Source of the DNA: Photobacterium piscicola | Lineage (GTDB): Bacteria > Pseudomonadota > Gammaproteobacteria > Enterobacterales > Vibrionaceae | Direction of reading: 5' to 3' | NCBI RefSeq assembly: GCF_900166965.1 | Contig: NZ_FUZI01000003.1 | Location: 310,001 to 374,000, forward strand | Length of the DNA stretch: 64,000 nucleotides | Part shown: piece after piece, positions 46,028-54,469 of the stretch | Layout of the letters: each line of letters starts with the position of its first letter | How positions within the stretch are numbered: position 1 is the first letter of the stretch | Notes under the pieces: generated by a model | Database searches by the model: none | What the model was told of the DNA's origin: nothing | The model's input: only the letters and a program-made list of their open reading frames with translations | Translations under genes and position numbers: made by a program

Positions 46028-46807
46028 TTACGATTTAGATTCAAGCATAAAATTCAGTGGCGTGAATCCTGTTTTTTGACGAAAGAAACTAATAAAAGCA
46101 CTATCATTCGCAAAACCTAAACGGTATGAAATATCAGTAATACGCTGATGTTGCGATAATAATTCAATTGCGGTTAACAATCGCCATTGTTGACGCCAAC
46201 TCTGATATGGCATTGCTGTTTCTTTATTAAAAATGCGGGTAATGGTTTTCTGGCTCGCCCCCACTAACAGACTAAGATCAGCTAACGTCGGTGCAATAAA
46301 ATCGGGATCATTAATCCCTTCAAGCCACTTAGATAATCTAACATCATCAGGTAACGGCAGATTTAAATGACTTTCAGTAGCAGAATTAAGCTCTTCTATC
46401 AATAGGTTAACTGAGTTTAATTGTTCATTATTGGGTTTATCAAACGGCCACATTGACATTCTTTCAAGCAGTATCGCCATCAATGGATTAATATCAATAA
46501 TCTTCATTTCACGACTTAGTTGTGACTGTAAAGCTAGATCAAAATACAACGAGCGATACTGAGTTACATTGGTCATCTGCGCATTATGCAACATCCCAGC
46601 AGGGATCCAAGCTGCGCGCATAGGAGGCAATACACACTTAACCCCTTCAAGAGTGATTACCATACAACCATGGTGTGAGAATAATAGTTGATCTTTGTCA
46701 TGCCGATGCTCGCCAGAATTATGATCACCAACATTCGCCGCCAGACCGACAACTAAACCATCAAAGTCATTGGGACAAAATTGTTGACCTTCTTCAATAT
46801 ATGCCAT
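46028..46807 (-). CDS. AraC family transcriptional regulator
   Basis: 259 residues from ATG at 46807; a GTG start four codons earlier is possible. N-terminal cupin (about 25-105, with GEHRHDKDQLLF and RAAWIPAGMLHNA), C-terminal AraC HTH pair (LADLSLLVGASQKTITRIFNKE and ITDISYRLGFANDSAFISFF). Same architecture as the AraC protein at 37063-37842, and again divergent from an MFS exporter gene, which it probably controls. Confidence 0.87.
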   Translation of the reverse strand: MAYIEEGQQFCPNDFDGLVVGLAANVGDHNSGEHRHDKDQLLFSHHGCMVITLEGVKCVLPPMRAAWIPAGMLHNAQMTNVTQYRSLYFDLALQSQLSREMKIIDINPLMAILLERMSMWPFDKPNNEQLNSVNLLIEELNSATESHLNLPLPDDVRLSKWLEGINDPDFIAPTLADLSLLVGASQKTITRIFNKETAMPYQSWRQQWRLLTAIELLSQHQRITDISYRLGFANDSAFISFFRQKTGFTPLNFMLESKS

Positions 46808-46977
46808 TACTGACGTCACCTGTCCTTAATTTAATATATATAGTCTTTATATTAATATAAGTTCAAAAATGAGCACCTTATAATAATTACCATATTGAAA
46901 CAATACGTATATTCAAGATAGCAATCCTACGCATTAATAAAAAGAATCGTTTTCGCTTATATTTTTAGAACGACATC

Positions 46978-48144
46978 ATGGAATTTATAAAAAATCATAT
47001 GAATAACAATATTAATAAAATATCAATGCCGTTAGCGGTGACATTATTAATGTTTCCACAAATCATCGAAACCATGTATAGCCCAGCATTAACGTCAATT
47101 AAAACCCATTTTAACGTTACGGGTTCAACTGCAGCACAAGGCATGTCGGTGTTCTTTATCACCTTTGCTGTTGGGGTCGTTTTTTGGGGTAGAATGTGTG
47201 ACATCATCGGTCGTCGTTATTCGACACTGATTGGACTCATTATTTTTATCAGCTCTGCTATTTTCACTTTATACGCATCGACATTTACATTACTTCTTAT
47301 AGGCTTTGGTTGTTGTGCCTTTGGAGCGGCGGTGGGTTCAGTCTGTACTCAAACGATCCTTCGTGATTGTTACCAAGGTCCAGAGCTCGGACGGGTATTT
47401 TCTATTATTGGAACATCCATTGGCATCAGCCCTATTATTGGCATGATAACGGGTAGTTGGTTAACCGTTAATGGCGGCTATAAATGGGTGTTTATCGGCA
47501 TGATAATACTAACCAGTGGCTTACTCTGCTGGAGCTTATTGCAATTACCCGAAACAAAACCAACTCAAACCCAACGAGATAGCTTGCTCTTTATCGGCAC
47601 CAAAATGCTGAAAGATCTTCACATTTGGTACATCATGTTGATGGTTGCCATTTTTAACATTGCATTATTTTCCTATTATAGCCTTGCCCCTTTTATGTTT
47701 GAAAAATTACATGTCAGCATTAAATTATTCGGCTATACCAGCGCTGTACTGGCGTTAGGCTCAATCCTTGGCGCAATGCTTAATATGCGGTTACTGCGTC
47801 GACACGTTATGTCACAAACTATCATCACCATTGCATCTATCATACTGCTCATAAGTAGTATTGGCGTTTATCTATTACAAACCTCAATTTGGTTTTTCTT
47901 ACCGATGATTTTTATATCACTGTCATTTGGTTTGGCTTTACCTAATTTATTAAGTACCGCATTAAATAATTACCGTGATCATTTAGGCACTGCTGGCGCA
48001 TTACTGGGGTTATTTTATTATCTCGTCATTGGAGCAGGTTTACATAAAGCCGCTATAGTGGGCGATCTTGGTATCACACTTATCGTCTGTGCCATCCTTG
48101 CGATAACACTGGCACTCTTTCATCATATTAATAGATGGCTTTAA
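46978..48144 (+). CDS. MFS transporter, Bcr/CflA family
   Basis: A 12-helix drug exporter-type carrier of 388 residues. The motif WGRMCDIIGRRYSTLIG between helices 2 and 3 and ILRDCYQGPELGRVFS after helix 4 are typical of the Bcr/CflA subfamily. No good ribosome site lies before the first ATG; Met8 at 46999 is an alternative. It is divergent from an AraC-type regulator and shares a family with the bcr gene at 48952-50142. Confidence 0.82.
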   Translation: MEFIKNHMNNNINKISMPLAVTLLMFPQIIETMYSPALTSIKTHFNVTGSTAAQGMSVFFITFAVGVVFWGRMCDIIGRRYSTLIGLIIFISSAIFTLYASTFTLLLIGFGCCAFGAAVGSVCTQTILRDCYQGPELGRVFSIIGTSIGISPIIGMITGSWLTVNGGYKWVFIGMIILTSGLLCWSLLQLPETKPTQTQRDSLLFIGTKMLKDLHIWYIMLMVAIFNIALFSYYSLAPFMFEKLHVSIKLFGYTSAVLALGSILGAMLNMRLLRRHVMSQTIITIASIILLISSIGVYLLQTSIWFFLPMIFISLSFGLALPNLLSTALNNYRDHLGTAGALLGLFYYLVIGAGLHKAAIVGDLGITLIVCAILAITLALFHHINRWL

Positions 48145-48209
48145 TAAAACCAGCACGATAACCACCTAACGCTATTTACCCTCTCTTTCTTCGTTTATCT
48201 CAAATACAA

Positions 48210-48233
48210 CTAAGCCGCAATAATGCGGCTTAG
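48210..48233. terminator. hairpin between convergent genes
   Basis: CTAAGCCGCA and TGCGGCTTAG form a 10-bp stem with an ATAA loop. There is no clear T run, so strength as terminator is uncertain. Confidence 0.5.
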
Positions 48234-48252
48234 GGGGTAAAATCAATTTAGT

Positions 48253-48906
48253 TTATAAGATTCGAGTCGGTAGCTCTGGCAAATGAGTACCGGTATTTGA
48301 TGGGTAAATAATGTATTCCCCATGAAATTTAACTTTAGACTTATAGTCAGTAATTTTGAATAACAAAATTCCATGTTGGTAAGCCGTATCAATAAACTGC
48401 TGCACATTACCACGTACGTACAAAGATAGAGGTTTAACTAACTCACCCTCATCACTCATTGATGCTGCATATTGCGCTGAACAAACAACTAATGATGCTT
48501 TACCGTCTGTATGGTGACTCACTTTACGATTCACTTCGTATTCATTAGTCACTAGCCAATCTTGCTGTTCTAACGCGGTATAAAACGTTGTCATTACTGC
48601 TGATGTAATCGCAATTGATTGTCCTTGCTCATCAGTGACTTTAGCGTAAGTTTCCGCTAAACGTTCAAAATGCAATTTTAACTGTGCATTTTTACCCATG
48701 GTTCGTGATTGTTGCTGCCATTCCTGCAATGTTTTCACTACACAGCGATCAAAACTATGTTGTTTAAGCACTTTTGTTACCCAAGCACTCAAAAAAATAC
48801 TTTCACTGACAGGGTTCTTCTGTGCTTTACCTGTTGCTTGTGCCTCTTGTAAAGCCACTAACCCGCTGTTAACTACATTGTAAATTTCATTAAAAAAAAT
48901 GGTCAT
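48253..48906 (-). CDS. DUF2913 family protein
   Basis: 217 residues, cytoplasmic. The segment NPVSESIFLSAWVTKVLKQH, then FDRCV and GKNAQLKLHFERL, matches my recollection of the DUF2913 family found in Vibrionaceae. Its function is unknown. No catalytic motif, signal peptide or membrane segment is visible. The ribosome site is weak. It follows the bcr gene on the same strand, 45 bases downstream, so it may be cotranscribed with it. Confidence 0.65.
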   Translation of the reverse strand: MTIFFNEIYNVVNSGLVALQEAQATGKAQKNPVSESIFLSAWVTKVLKQHSFDRCVVKTLQEWQQQSRTMGKNAQLKLHFERLAETYAKVTDEQGQSIAITSAVMTTFYTALEQQDWLVTNEYEVNRKVSHHTDGKASLVVCSAQYAASMSDEGELVKPLSLYVRGNVQQFIDTAYQHGILLFKITDYKSKVKFHGEYIIYPSNTGTHLPELPTRIL

Positions 48907-48951
48907 GATTTATTTCAAACAATCCAAAAATATCAAATCACCACACAACCT

Positions 48952-50142
48952 TTAAGCTGTGCGGGCAAGGAACCAATAAAAACCAGCCGATAATATAGCA
49001 CATGATGCCATGGTCAATGCCATTGGCCATGCATTACTATCCGGCATTAATGCAACCAGACCACCAACAATAGAACCAATACCAAACCGGAACGTTCCAC
49101 CTAAAGAAGAAGCAGTACCCGCCATTTGTGGATAGCTCGATAATAAACACGCCATGGTGTTACTACCAATAGTAGAGAGTGTACCGATAAATAACGCAAC
49201 CGGAATAACAACACCCCATAAGCCTAACCCTAGCCATTGCCCCAAAAATAGCAACACACCAGCGGTTAATTGTATCGCTAACCCAAACCGCAACATCCAA
49301 TGGGTACCTTTTCGTTTCACAAAACGGCCATTGATACTCGTAAACAAAATCATGCAAAGAATGTTCAAACAAAAGTAGTAACCAAAATTCTCAACACTGA
49401 CGCCATAAATATCAATGTAGACAAAAGAGCCAGCGGTTAAGAATGTAAACATACCAGCGAAAGAAAAACCACTGCAACACACTAAGCCAAATGCAACTGG
49501 ATTAGATAGTAGTCGTTTGTAATTTTTTATGATTGACGATAAATGAAACGGCATCCGTTTTTCTTTGGGCAACGTTTCTTTAATTTGGAAAAGAATAGAC
49601 ACTAAAACAATAACAGCAAAAACAGCTAACGCCCAAAAAACCGCACGCCAACCAAACCAAACGGAAAGATGACCACCCAACACTGGGGCAACTAATGGTG
49701 CGATAGTCATAACCAGTGTCACAAATGACATGGTTCGAGAGAACTCTTCGCGTTCAAACATATCACGCACAAGTGCGCCAATAATAACCGCCGCAGCCGC
49801 ACCAGCAAAACCTTGCGCTACACGCACAATAGTTAACTCGGTAATATTAGTACTTAATGCACCTAAAATAGTTAACACTAAAAAGCTCACCGTACCAGCA
49901 ATGAGCATCGGACGACGACCATAACTATCAGCTAATGGGCCATGAATTAACTGACCAAAAGCAAAACCTGCGGTATAAGCGGTTAAGGTGACTTGAACAG
50001 CACCAGGAGAAACTAAAAAGTCTTTGGCAATATTGGGCATTGCCGGTAAATACATATCAATAGCAAAAGGAGTTAAAGCGGCAATTGCACCGAGAATGAG
50101 AATGAGCTGTAAACTCAATTTAGATGAGGCTTGTTGAGTCAT
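48952..50142 (-). CDS. bcr: multidrug efflux MFS transporter, Bcr/CflA family
   Basis: A 12-helix proton-driven drug exporter of 396 residues. Signatures include FAIDMYLPAMPNIAKDF in helix 1, HGPLADSYGRRPMLIAG between helices 2 and 3, and AAAAVIIGALVRDMFEREEF after helix 4. The gene lies directly downstream of rsuA, the same rsuA-bcr neighbourhood as in E. coli, which supports the name. A hairpin with T run at 50314-50346 separates the two transcripts. Confidence 0.9.
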   Translation of the reverse strand: MTQQASSKLSLQLILILGAIAALTPFAIDMYLPAMPNIAKDFLVSPGAVQVTLTAYTAGFAFGQLIHGPLADSYGRRPMLIAGTVSFLVLTILGALSTNITELTIVRVAQGFAGAAAAVIIGALVRDMFEREEFSRTMSFVTLVMTIAPLVAPVLGGHLSVWFGWRAVFWALAVFAVIVLVSILFQIKETLPKEKRMPFHLSSIIKNYKRLLSNPVAFGLVCCSGFSFAGMFTFLTAGSFVYIDIYGVSVENFGYYFCLNILCMILFTSINGRFVKRKGTHWMLRFGLAIQLTAGVLLFLGQWLGLGLWGVVIPVALFIGTLSTIGSNTMACLLSSYPQMAGTASSLGGTFRFGIGSIVGGLVALMPDSNAWPMALTMASCAILSAGFYWFLARTA

Positions 50143-50313
50143 AAGGATTCTTTTTTATAAAAATAACAACGATAGGCCGAATATAATTGCTATTGAAGAG
50201 ACAATGACCCTATTGTACGCTAAAAAACAACAATCATTCTTTCCTAATAGGAAATAAAAAATTTCTAACGGTTGTAACCCAAAGAGATGTTGTTGTTTAA
50301 TATATCACTTATA

Positions 50314-50346
50314 AAAAAAGCACAAATAAGGCTATTTATGCTTTTT
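50314..50346 (-). terminator. terminator of rsuA
   Basis: AAAAAGCA and TGCTTTTT at the base, with AAATA/TATTT inside, followed on the minus strand by TTTTTTT. Confidence 0.7.
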
Positions 50347-50369
50347 AGTTTTTAAAACAATCATTAAGA

Positions 50370-51068
50370 TTATTTAGCTAGAAATGATGCAATCTCTTCA
50401 TCCGTTAATGGACGGTATTGACCAGGTTCAAGATCTTCATCTAGTTCAACCGCACCTACGCGCTCACGGTGTAGACCGACAACACGATTACCTACCGCAG
50501 CAAACATACGCTTAACCTGATGATACTTACCTTCAGTGATGGTTAAGACACCCTCACGTTCACCTACAATTTCTAACTTTGCAGGTCGAGTAAGCTCTTT
50601 CTCACCATTCAGTTGTACACCAGCTTCAAATTGCGCAATATTTTCAGCAACAATAGGATCAGCCGTTTCTACAAAATATACTTTCTCACACACATGGCGT
50701 GGTGAAGTAATACGGTGTGACCATTGGCCATCATCTGTTAATAATGTTAAGCCGGTTGTATCACTGTCTAAACGTCCAGCCACATGCATTTTTTCAGGGC
50801 TAACTTCATCAAACAATACAAAAACAGTCGGATTGAAATCATCAACATGTGAACACACAAAACCTTGTGGTTTATTCAACATGAAGTAACGAGGCCCTTG
50901 CAGGCGAAGTGGACGACCGTTAAATTCTACATTGTTATCGTCACCGACAGAGAAAGAAGCACTGCGAACAATTTCGCCATCAACTTCAATCATTTTATCA
51001 CGAAGAAGTTTACCGGCTTCTCTACGGGTGATACCTAAAGTGGTACCTAAGAATTTATCAAGCCTCAT
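50370..51068 (-). CDS. rsuA: 16S rRNA pseudouridine(516) synthase
   Basis: Converts U516 of 16S rRNA to pseudouridine. An N-terminal S4 RNA-binding domain (1-60, MRLDKFLGTTLGITRREAGK) precedes the synthase domain. The catalytic aspartate is D101 in GRLDSDTTGLTLLTDDG, and KYHQVKRMFAAVGN closes the active site. 232 residues, equal to E. coli RsuA. GGAG precedes the ATG. Confidence 0.94.
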   Translation of the reverse strand: MRLDKFLGTTLGITRREAGKLLRDKMIEVDGEIVRSASFSVGDDNNVEFNGRPLRLQGPRYFMLNKPQGFVCSHVDDFNPTVFVLFDEVSPEKMHVAGRLDSDTTGLTLLTDDGQWSHRITSPRHVCEKVYFVETADPIVAENIAQFEAGVQLNGEKELTRPAKLEIVGEREGVLTITEGKYHQVKRMFAAVGNRVVGLHRERVGAVELDEDLEPGQYRPLTDEEIASFLAK

Positions 51069-51370
51069 TGACTGGCTCCGCTACTTACAAAAGATTCGGT
51101 ATTATAGGAAGCAAATCACAGATATGCATTAAAAACTTCATTTTCGAACACATTCATGCTTTAAACACATTGAAACGGCAACAAACAACAATAAAAATAG
51201 TTAACGCTGCCGTTATTTAATTAAAAATATGAACATTTCTATGACTCAATTGTCATATATCTGCTAGATTACAAATTAAAAAAATATTCACTCTATGCAA
51301 ATACAACAACTTACTCACACGTTGTAATCAATAAAGCTTTCAAGATAAGGCTTTAACTTAGGGACTCAGT
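51069..51370. other. divergent promoter region of rsuA and GNAT gene
   Basis: About 300 AT-rich bases between two divergent genes; no gene, palindrome or repeat stands out. Confidence 0.45.
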
Positions 51371-51865
51371 ATGAACATTTCTCTTCGCACACCAATACTT
51401 TCTTCATTAGATAAATTTCTTCAGTTAATCGATGAATTATTTGATTATGAGGCCTTACCTCAAAAGGCAGAGCAGACCATGATCGCGGCGAAGCAACTGC
51501 TAAGTAATCCAGAATTGGGACAGGCATGGTTCATTGAAGTAGAACAGCACGGCGTTAAACATATTGCTGGGCATATTATTGTTAGCTACAGCTTCAGTCT
51601 TGAGCATGGTGGTAAAATTGGTTTAATCGATCAGTTCTATTTAAAAGCAGATTGGCGTCAACATGGCATTGGAACTGAATTATTACCACAACTTGAAGCA
51701 TTGGTCATTCAAGATGGCGTTAAAGCATTATCACTTGAGGTCAATATCGGTAATGCGGGTGCACGTAATTTCTATGAAAAGCATGGCTTTACACCACGTC
51801 GTCAATTTTGCATGATGACAAAAAACTTAACAGAATCTCCAGTACCAGCCACTCTTGCCTCATAA
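51371..51865 (+). CDS. GNAT family N-acetyltransferase
   Basis: 164 residues with one GNAT fold. Acetyl-CoA binding motif A is LIDQFYLKADWRQHGIGTEL (about 96-115), and motif B is NIGNAGARNFYEKHGF (about 138-153). The substrate (amine, peptide or antibiotic) cannot be told. Monocistronic; a clear terminator follows. Confidence 0.88.
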   Translation: MNISLRTPILSSLDKFLQLIDELFDYEALPQKAEQTMIAAKQLLSNPELGQAWFIEVEQHGVKHIAGHIIVSYSFSLEHGGKIGLIDQFYLKADWRQHGIGTELLPQLEALVIQDGVKALSLEVNIGNAGARNFYEKHGFTPRRQFCMMTKNLTESPVPATLAS

Positions 51866-51897
51866 ATTAACCTAATAATGACGATTAATCTGCATTT

Positions 51898-51922
51898 AAG
51901 CCTTGTTTTGACAAGGCTTTTT
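51898..51922 (+). terminator. terminator of the GNAT gene
   Basis: AAGCCTTGT and ACAAGGCTT form a 9-bp stem with a TTTG loop, followed by a T run. Confidence 0.85.
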
Positions 51923-52003
51923 TCGTTATAACTAAAGGAAACCTAAATACAGGTAGCCACACCCCTTGTTCCTCGCTACTGGTTTATATAAAGGAAAATA
52001 ACA

Positions 52004-52558
52004 ATGTTAATAAGTATAATCGTCTTTATAGCACTGGTTGCTGGGTTATATATTGCAATGCGCAACAGCCTTATTGGTAAAAAGAACCAAGTAGCAAATG
52101 CAGAGGCAAGCATTGATGTCATGCTGAAAAAGCGATTTGATTTACTCCCCAACTTAATTGAAACCACTAAAGCTTACATGAAGCATGAGCAGTCGGTTCT
52201 AACTGAGTTAACCGCATTACGACAACAATCACAGCATGTCGATACGGCAAATAAACCACAATTAGATAAACAGCTATCAGAAGCTGTTTCTCACTTTAAA
52301 ATTGCGGTTGAAGCCTACCCTGATTTAAAAGCAAGTGAGAATACAGCCCTGTTAATGCGTTCAATTAATGAAACGGAAGAGCAAATTTCAGCCGCTCGTC
52401 GTAGTTTTAATGCCGCAGTAACACGTTATAACAACGCCATTGAAATGTTTCCATCAAGCTTTATCGCCAATCAAATGATGTTAACCACTTTACCGTTATT
52501 TGAAATTACAGACGTAGAACGCACTAACATTGATGCGGCACGTTTATTTAAGCAGTAG
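52004..52558 (+). CDS. lemA: LemA family protein
   Basis: 184 residues with an N-terminal membrane helix (2-19) and a long helical bundle. Signature segments are NQVANAEASIDVMLKKRFDL and LLPNLIETTKAYMKHE, and the C-terminal RRSFNAAVTRYNNAIEMFP. LemA proteins are anchored in the inner membrane with an outward or cytoplasmic helical domain and have no settled function. It is followed 13 bases later by a DUF3137 gene, a usual pairing. Confidence 0.92.
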   Translation: MLISIIVFIALVAGLYIAMRNSLIGKKNQVANAEASIDVMLKKRFDLLPNLIETTKAYMKHEQSVLTELTALRQQSQHVDTANKPQLDKQLSEAVSHFKIAVEAYPDLKASENTALLMRSINETEEQISAARRSFNAAVTRYNNAIEMFPSSFIANQMMLTTLPLFEITDVERTNIDAARLFKQ

Positions 52559-52571
52559 GACATCAGTATTT

Positions 52572-53531
52572 ATGGATAGTAAACTTACTGTACTTTACGA
52601 AACCCATCTTAAACCTCAATTAGAAGCGCTTGATCAGGATCGTAAAAAAGTCATCAAACAATATTGGCTATCATTACTGCTTGGTGTCGGGTTTGCCGCT
52701 ATTATCATTCCATTAAGCTTTATGTATAACTTTCAAGCTTTTGGTATTATTTTTTCGATTATTATTGCCATCGTTATGCACCGTTTATACAGCAAGCGAT
52801 GGGATCAATATAAAAAAGACTATAAGCATAAAATTGTCACCAAATTAATCAGTTCTATTGATAGCAGCTTTAGTTATAAGCCAACACAATGTATTGATAA
52901 ACTAGATTATAAAAATAGTGCCCTCTTTGGTCGCCACTATGATCGCTATCGCGGTGAAGATTTTATTGAAGGCCAAATTGATAAAACATCGTTACGTTTT
53001 TCTGAGTTACACACGGAATATAAAACCCAAGGTCGAGATAACAATGGCAAAAGCCAAGACCAATGGCACACGATTTTTAAAGGGCTCTTTTTCGTTGCTG
53101 ATGCGAATAAACATTTCTCAGGTCAAACGACCATCATGCCGAAAAATCATAGTATTTTTTCAGCGATGGGACAAAAACTCTCCGATATTTTCAGCAATAA
53201 CCAACAACAAGTTATTCTTGAAGATCCAGAGTTTACGCAACTGTTCAATGTGTACAGTAACGATCAAGTAGAAGCACGTTATTTACTGTCGCCAGCAATG
53301 GTGCAGCGGCTGATCAATTTCAGTAACCGCTCAGATCATACGATAGCCTTCTCATTTGTTAATGATCATCTGTATATTGCAATTTCAAGCTCTAAAAATT
53401 ATTTTGAACCTAAATTGTTCCAACAAGCTGACTCACTAACATTTATTGCTTCTATTTATTACGATCTAAAGTTTGTTATTAATATCGTTGATGAACTCGA
53501 CCTCAATACTCGAATCTGGACAAAGCCATAA
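52572..53531 (+). CDS. DUF3137 family membrane protein
   Basis: 319 residues from MDSKLTVLYE, chosen because the longer frame overlaps lemA and AGGA lies 11 bases upstream. Two membrane helices (about 32-50 and 54-72) are followed by a large soluble domain with HTIFKGLFFVADANKHFSGQTT, a DUF3137 feature. LemA-DUF3137 operons recur in many proteobacteria and may act together at the membrane, with unknown purpose. A 12-bp stem terminator closes the operon. Confidence 0.85.
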   Translation: MDSKLTVLYETHLKPQLEALDQDRKKVIKQYWLSLLLGVGFAAIIIPLSFMYNFQAFGIIFSIIIAIVMHRLYSKRWDQYKKDYKHKIVTKLISSIDSSFSYKPTQCIDKLDYKNSALFGRHYDRYRGEDFIEGQIDKTSLRFSELHTEYKTQGRDNNGKSQDQWHTIFKGLFFVADANKHFSGQTTIMPKNHSIFSAMGQKLSDIFSNNQQQVILEDPEFTQLFNVYSNDQVEARYLLSPAMVQRLINFSNRSDHTIAFSFVNDHLYIAISSSKNYFEPKLFQQADSLTFIASIYYDLKFVINIVDELDLNTRIWTKP

Positions 53532-53557
53532 CAACCTGTCATAGATTGCAGCCATAA

Positions 53558-53586
53558 AAAAACGGAAGCTCAATGCTTCCGTTTTT
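53558..53586. terminator. bidirectional 12-bp stem terminator
   Basis: AAAAACGGAAGC and its complement with a TCAAT loop, between the convergent DUF3137 and NlpC/P60 genes. Confidence 0.85.
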
Positions 53587-53594
53587 ATTACATA

Positions 53595-54188
53595 TTATAT
53601 GGCAACTAATCGTCTAATCTGCCAGAAATGCCGCTTCCAAAAAGTATGATGTAAATTTGAAATAGACACCCCTCGCGAGCTTGCTGAGTTCATAAAATCA
53701 CCATTAGAAAGATAAATCCCCACATGACGTTCATTACGTCCTGTTTTGAAGAAGACTAAATCCCCTAACTTGGCTTGATCCTTACGCACTCGTCGACCTA
53801 GCTTTACCTGTCCTAACGTTGTTCGAGGTAAATATCGATGAAATACCTGACGGTACATCTTCATCACAAATGCAGAGCAATCAATCCCTCGATGGCTTGA
53901 GCCACCAAAATGATAAGGTGTCCCTTTCCATCCATAATAAGCATGGAAAATTTTACGTTTCACCAAGCGAACATGTCGTCGTTCTTGTGCCTTTGTAAGG
54001 TGATGAGCCTTACGTACATGGTGTTTATAGTGTAATGTGTGCCCTTGTCGCTTACTTTTATGTAAGTAATGACGATGAATACGAGCATGATGCACTGTTA
54101 CATGAGCAGTCGTTCGCGTCGTCGACGCAGCGGCATACCATGATAAAAATGCCGATAAAACGATAATAATTCTGAAAATATAAAGCAT
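53595..54188 (-). CDS. exported NlpC/P60 family peptidoglycan hydrolase with His-rich linker
   Basis: 197 residues. A signal peptide (1-about 21) is followed by a strongly basic, His-rich stretch (28-73) containing some 14 histidines, then an NlpC/P60 domain (about 78-195). The catalytic Cys is C104 in RGIDCSAFV and the His is H155 in ERHVGIYL. It would cut peptide stems of peptidoglycan, as Spr/MepS. The His-rich region is unusual and could bind metal or the polyanionic wall. Ribosome site weak. Confidence 0.88.
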   Translation of the reverse strand: MLYIFRIIIVLSAFLSWYAAASTTRTTAHVTVHHARIHRHYLHKSKRQGHTLHYKHHVRKAHHLTKAQERRHVRLVKRKIFHAYYGWKGTPYHFGGSSHRGIDCSAFVMKMYRQVFHRYLPRTTLGQVKLGRRVRKDQAKLGDLVFFKTGRNERHVGIYLSNGDFMNSASSRGVSISNLHHTFWKRHFWQIRRLVAI

Positions 54189-54469
54189 TGGTCGAATTTT
54201 TAATTATAAGTAAAGATTATAGCTAAGTTACAATGTAACATTATTATTAGTGCTACATTGCCCTATTTATGCAATATATAAATTCAATAACGACCACGGC
54301 TATTACTTCAAAATAAACCTTATTTCCTTGACAAGTTTTATTTTACGCACTCTAACCAATTGGACGTTCATTCAGTAAATTATTGCTCTCTGTTTAGCAA
54401 CCGTTAGCACTTGCCAAAATACTGGTTAAATGTACACTAGTAACAGTTCATTTGTCATAGATTTGCTGT

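Noticed and set aside
50536..50889. 117-codon + strand open frame within rsuA
   Set aside because: Antisense to a highly conserved housekeeping gene with intact catalytic motifs.
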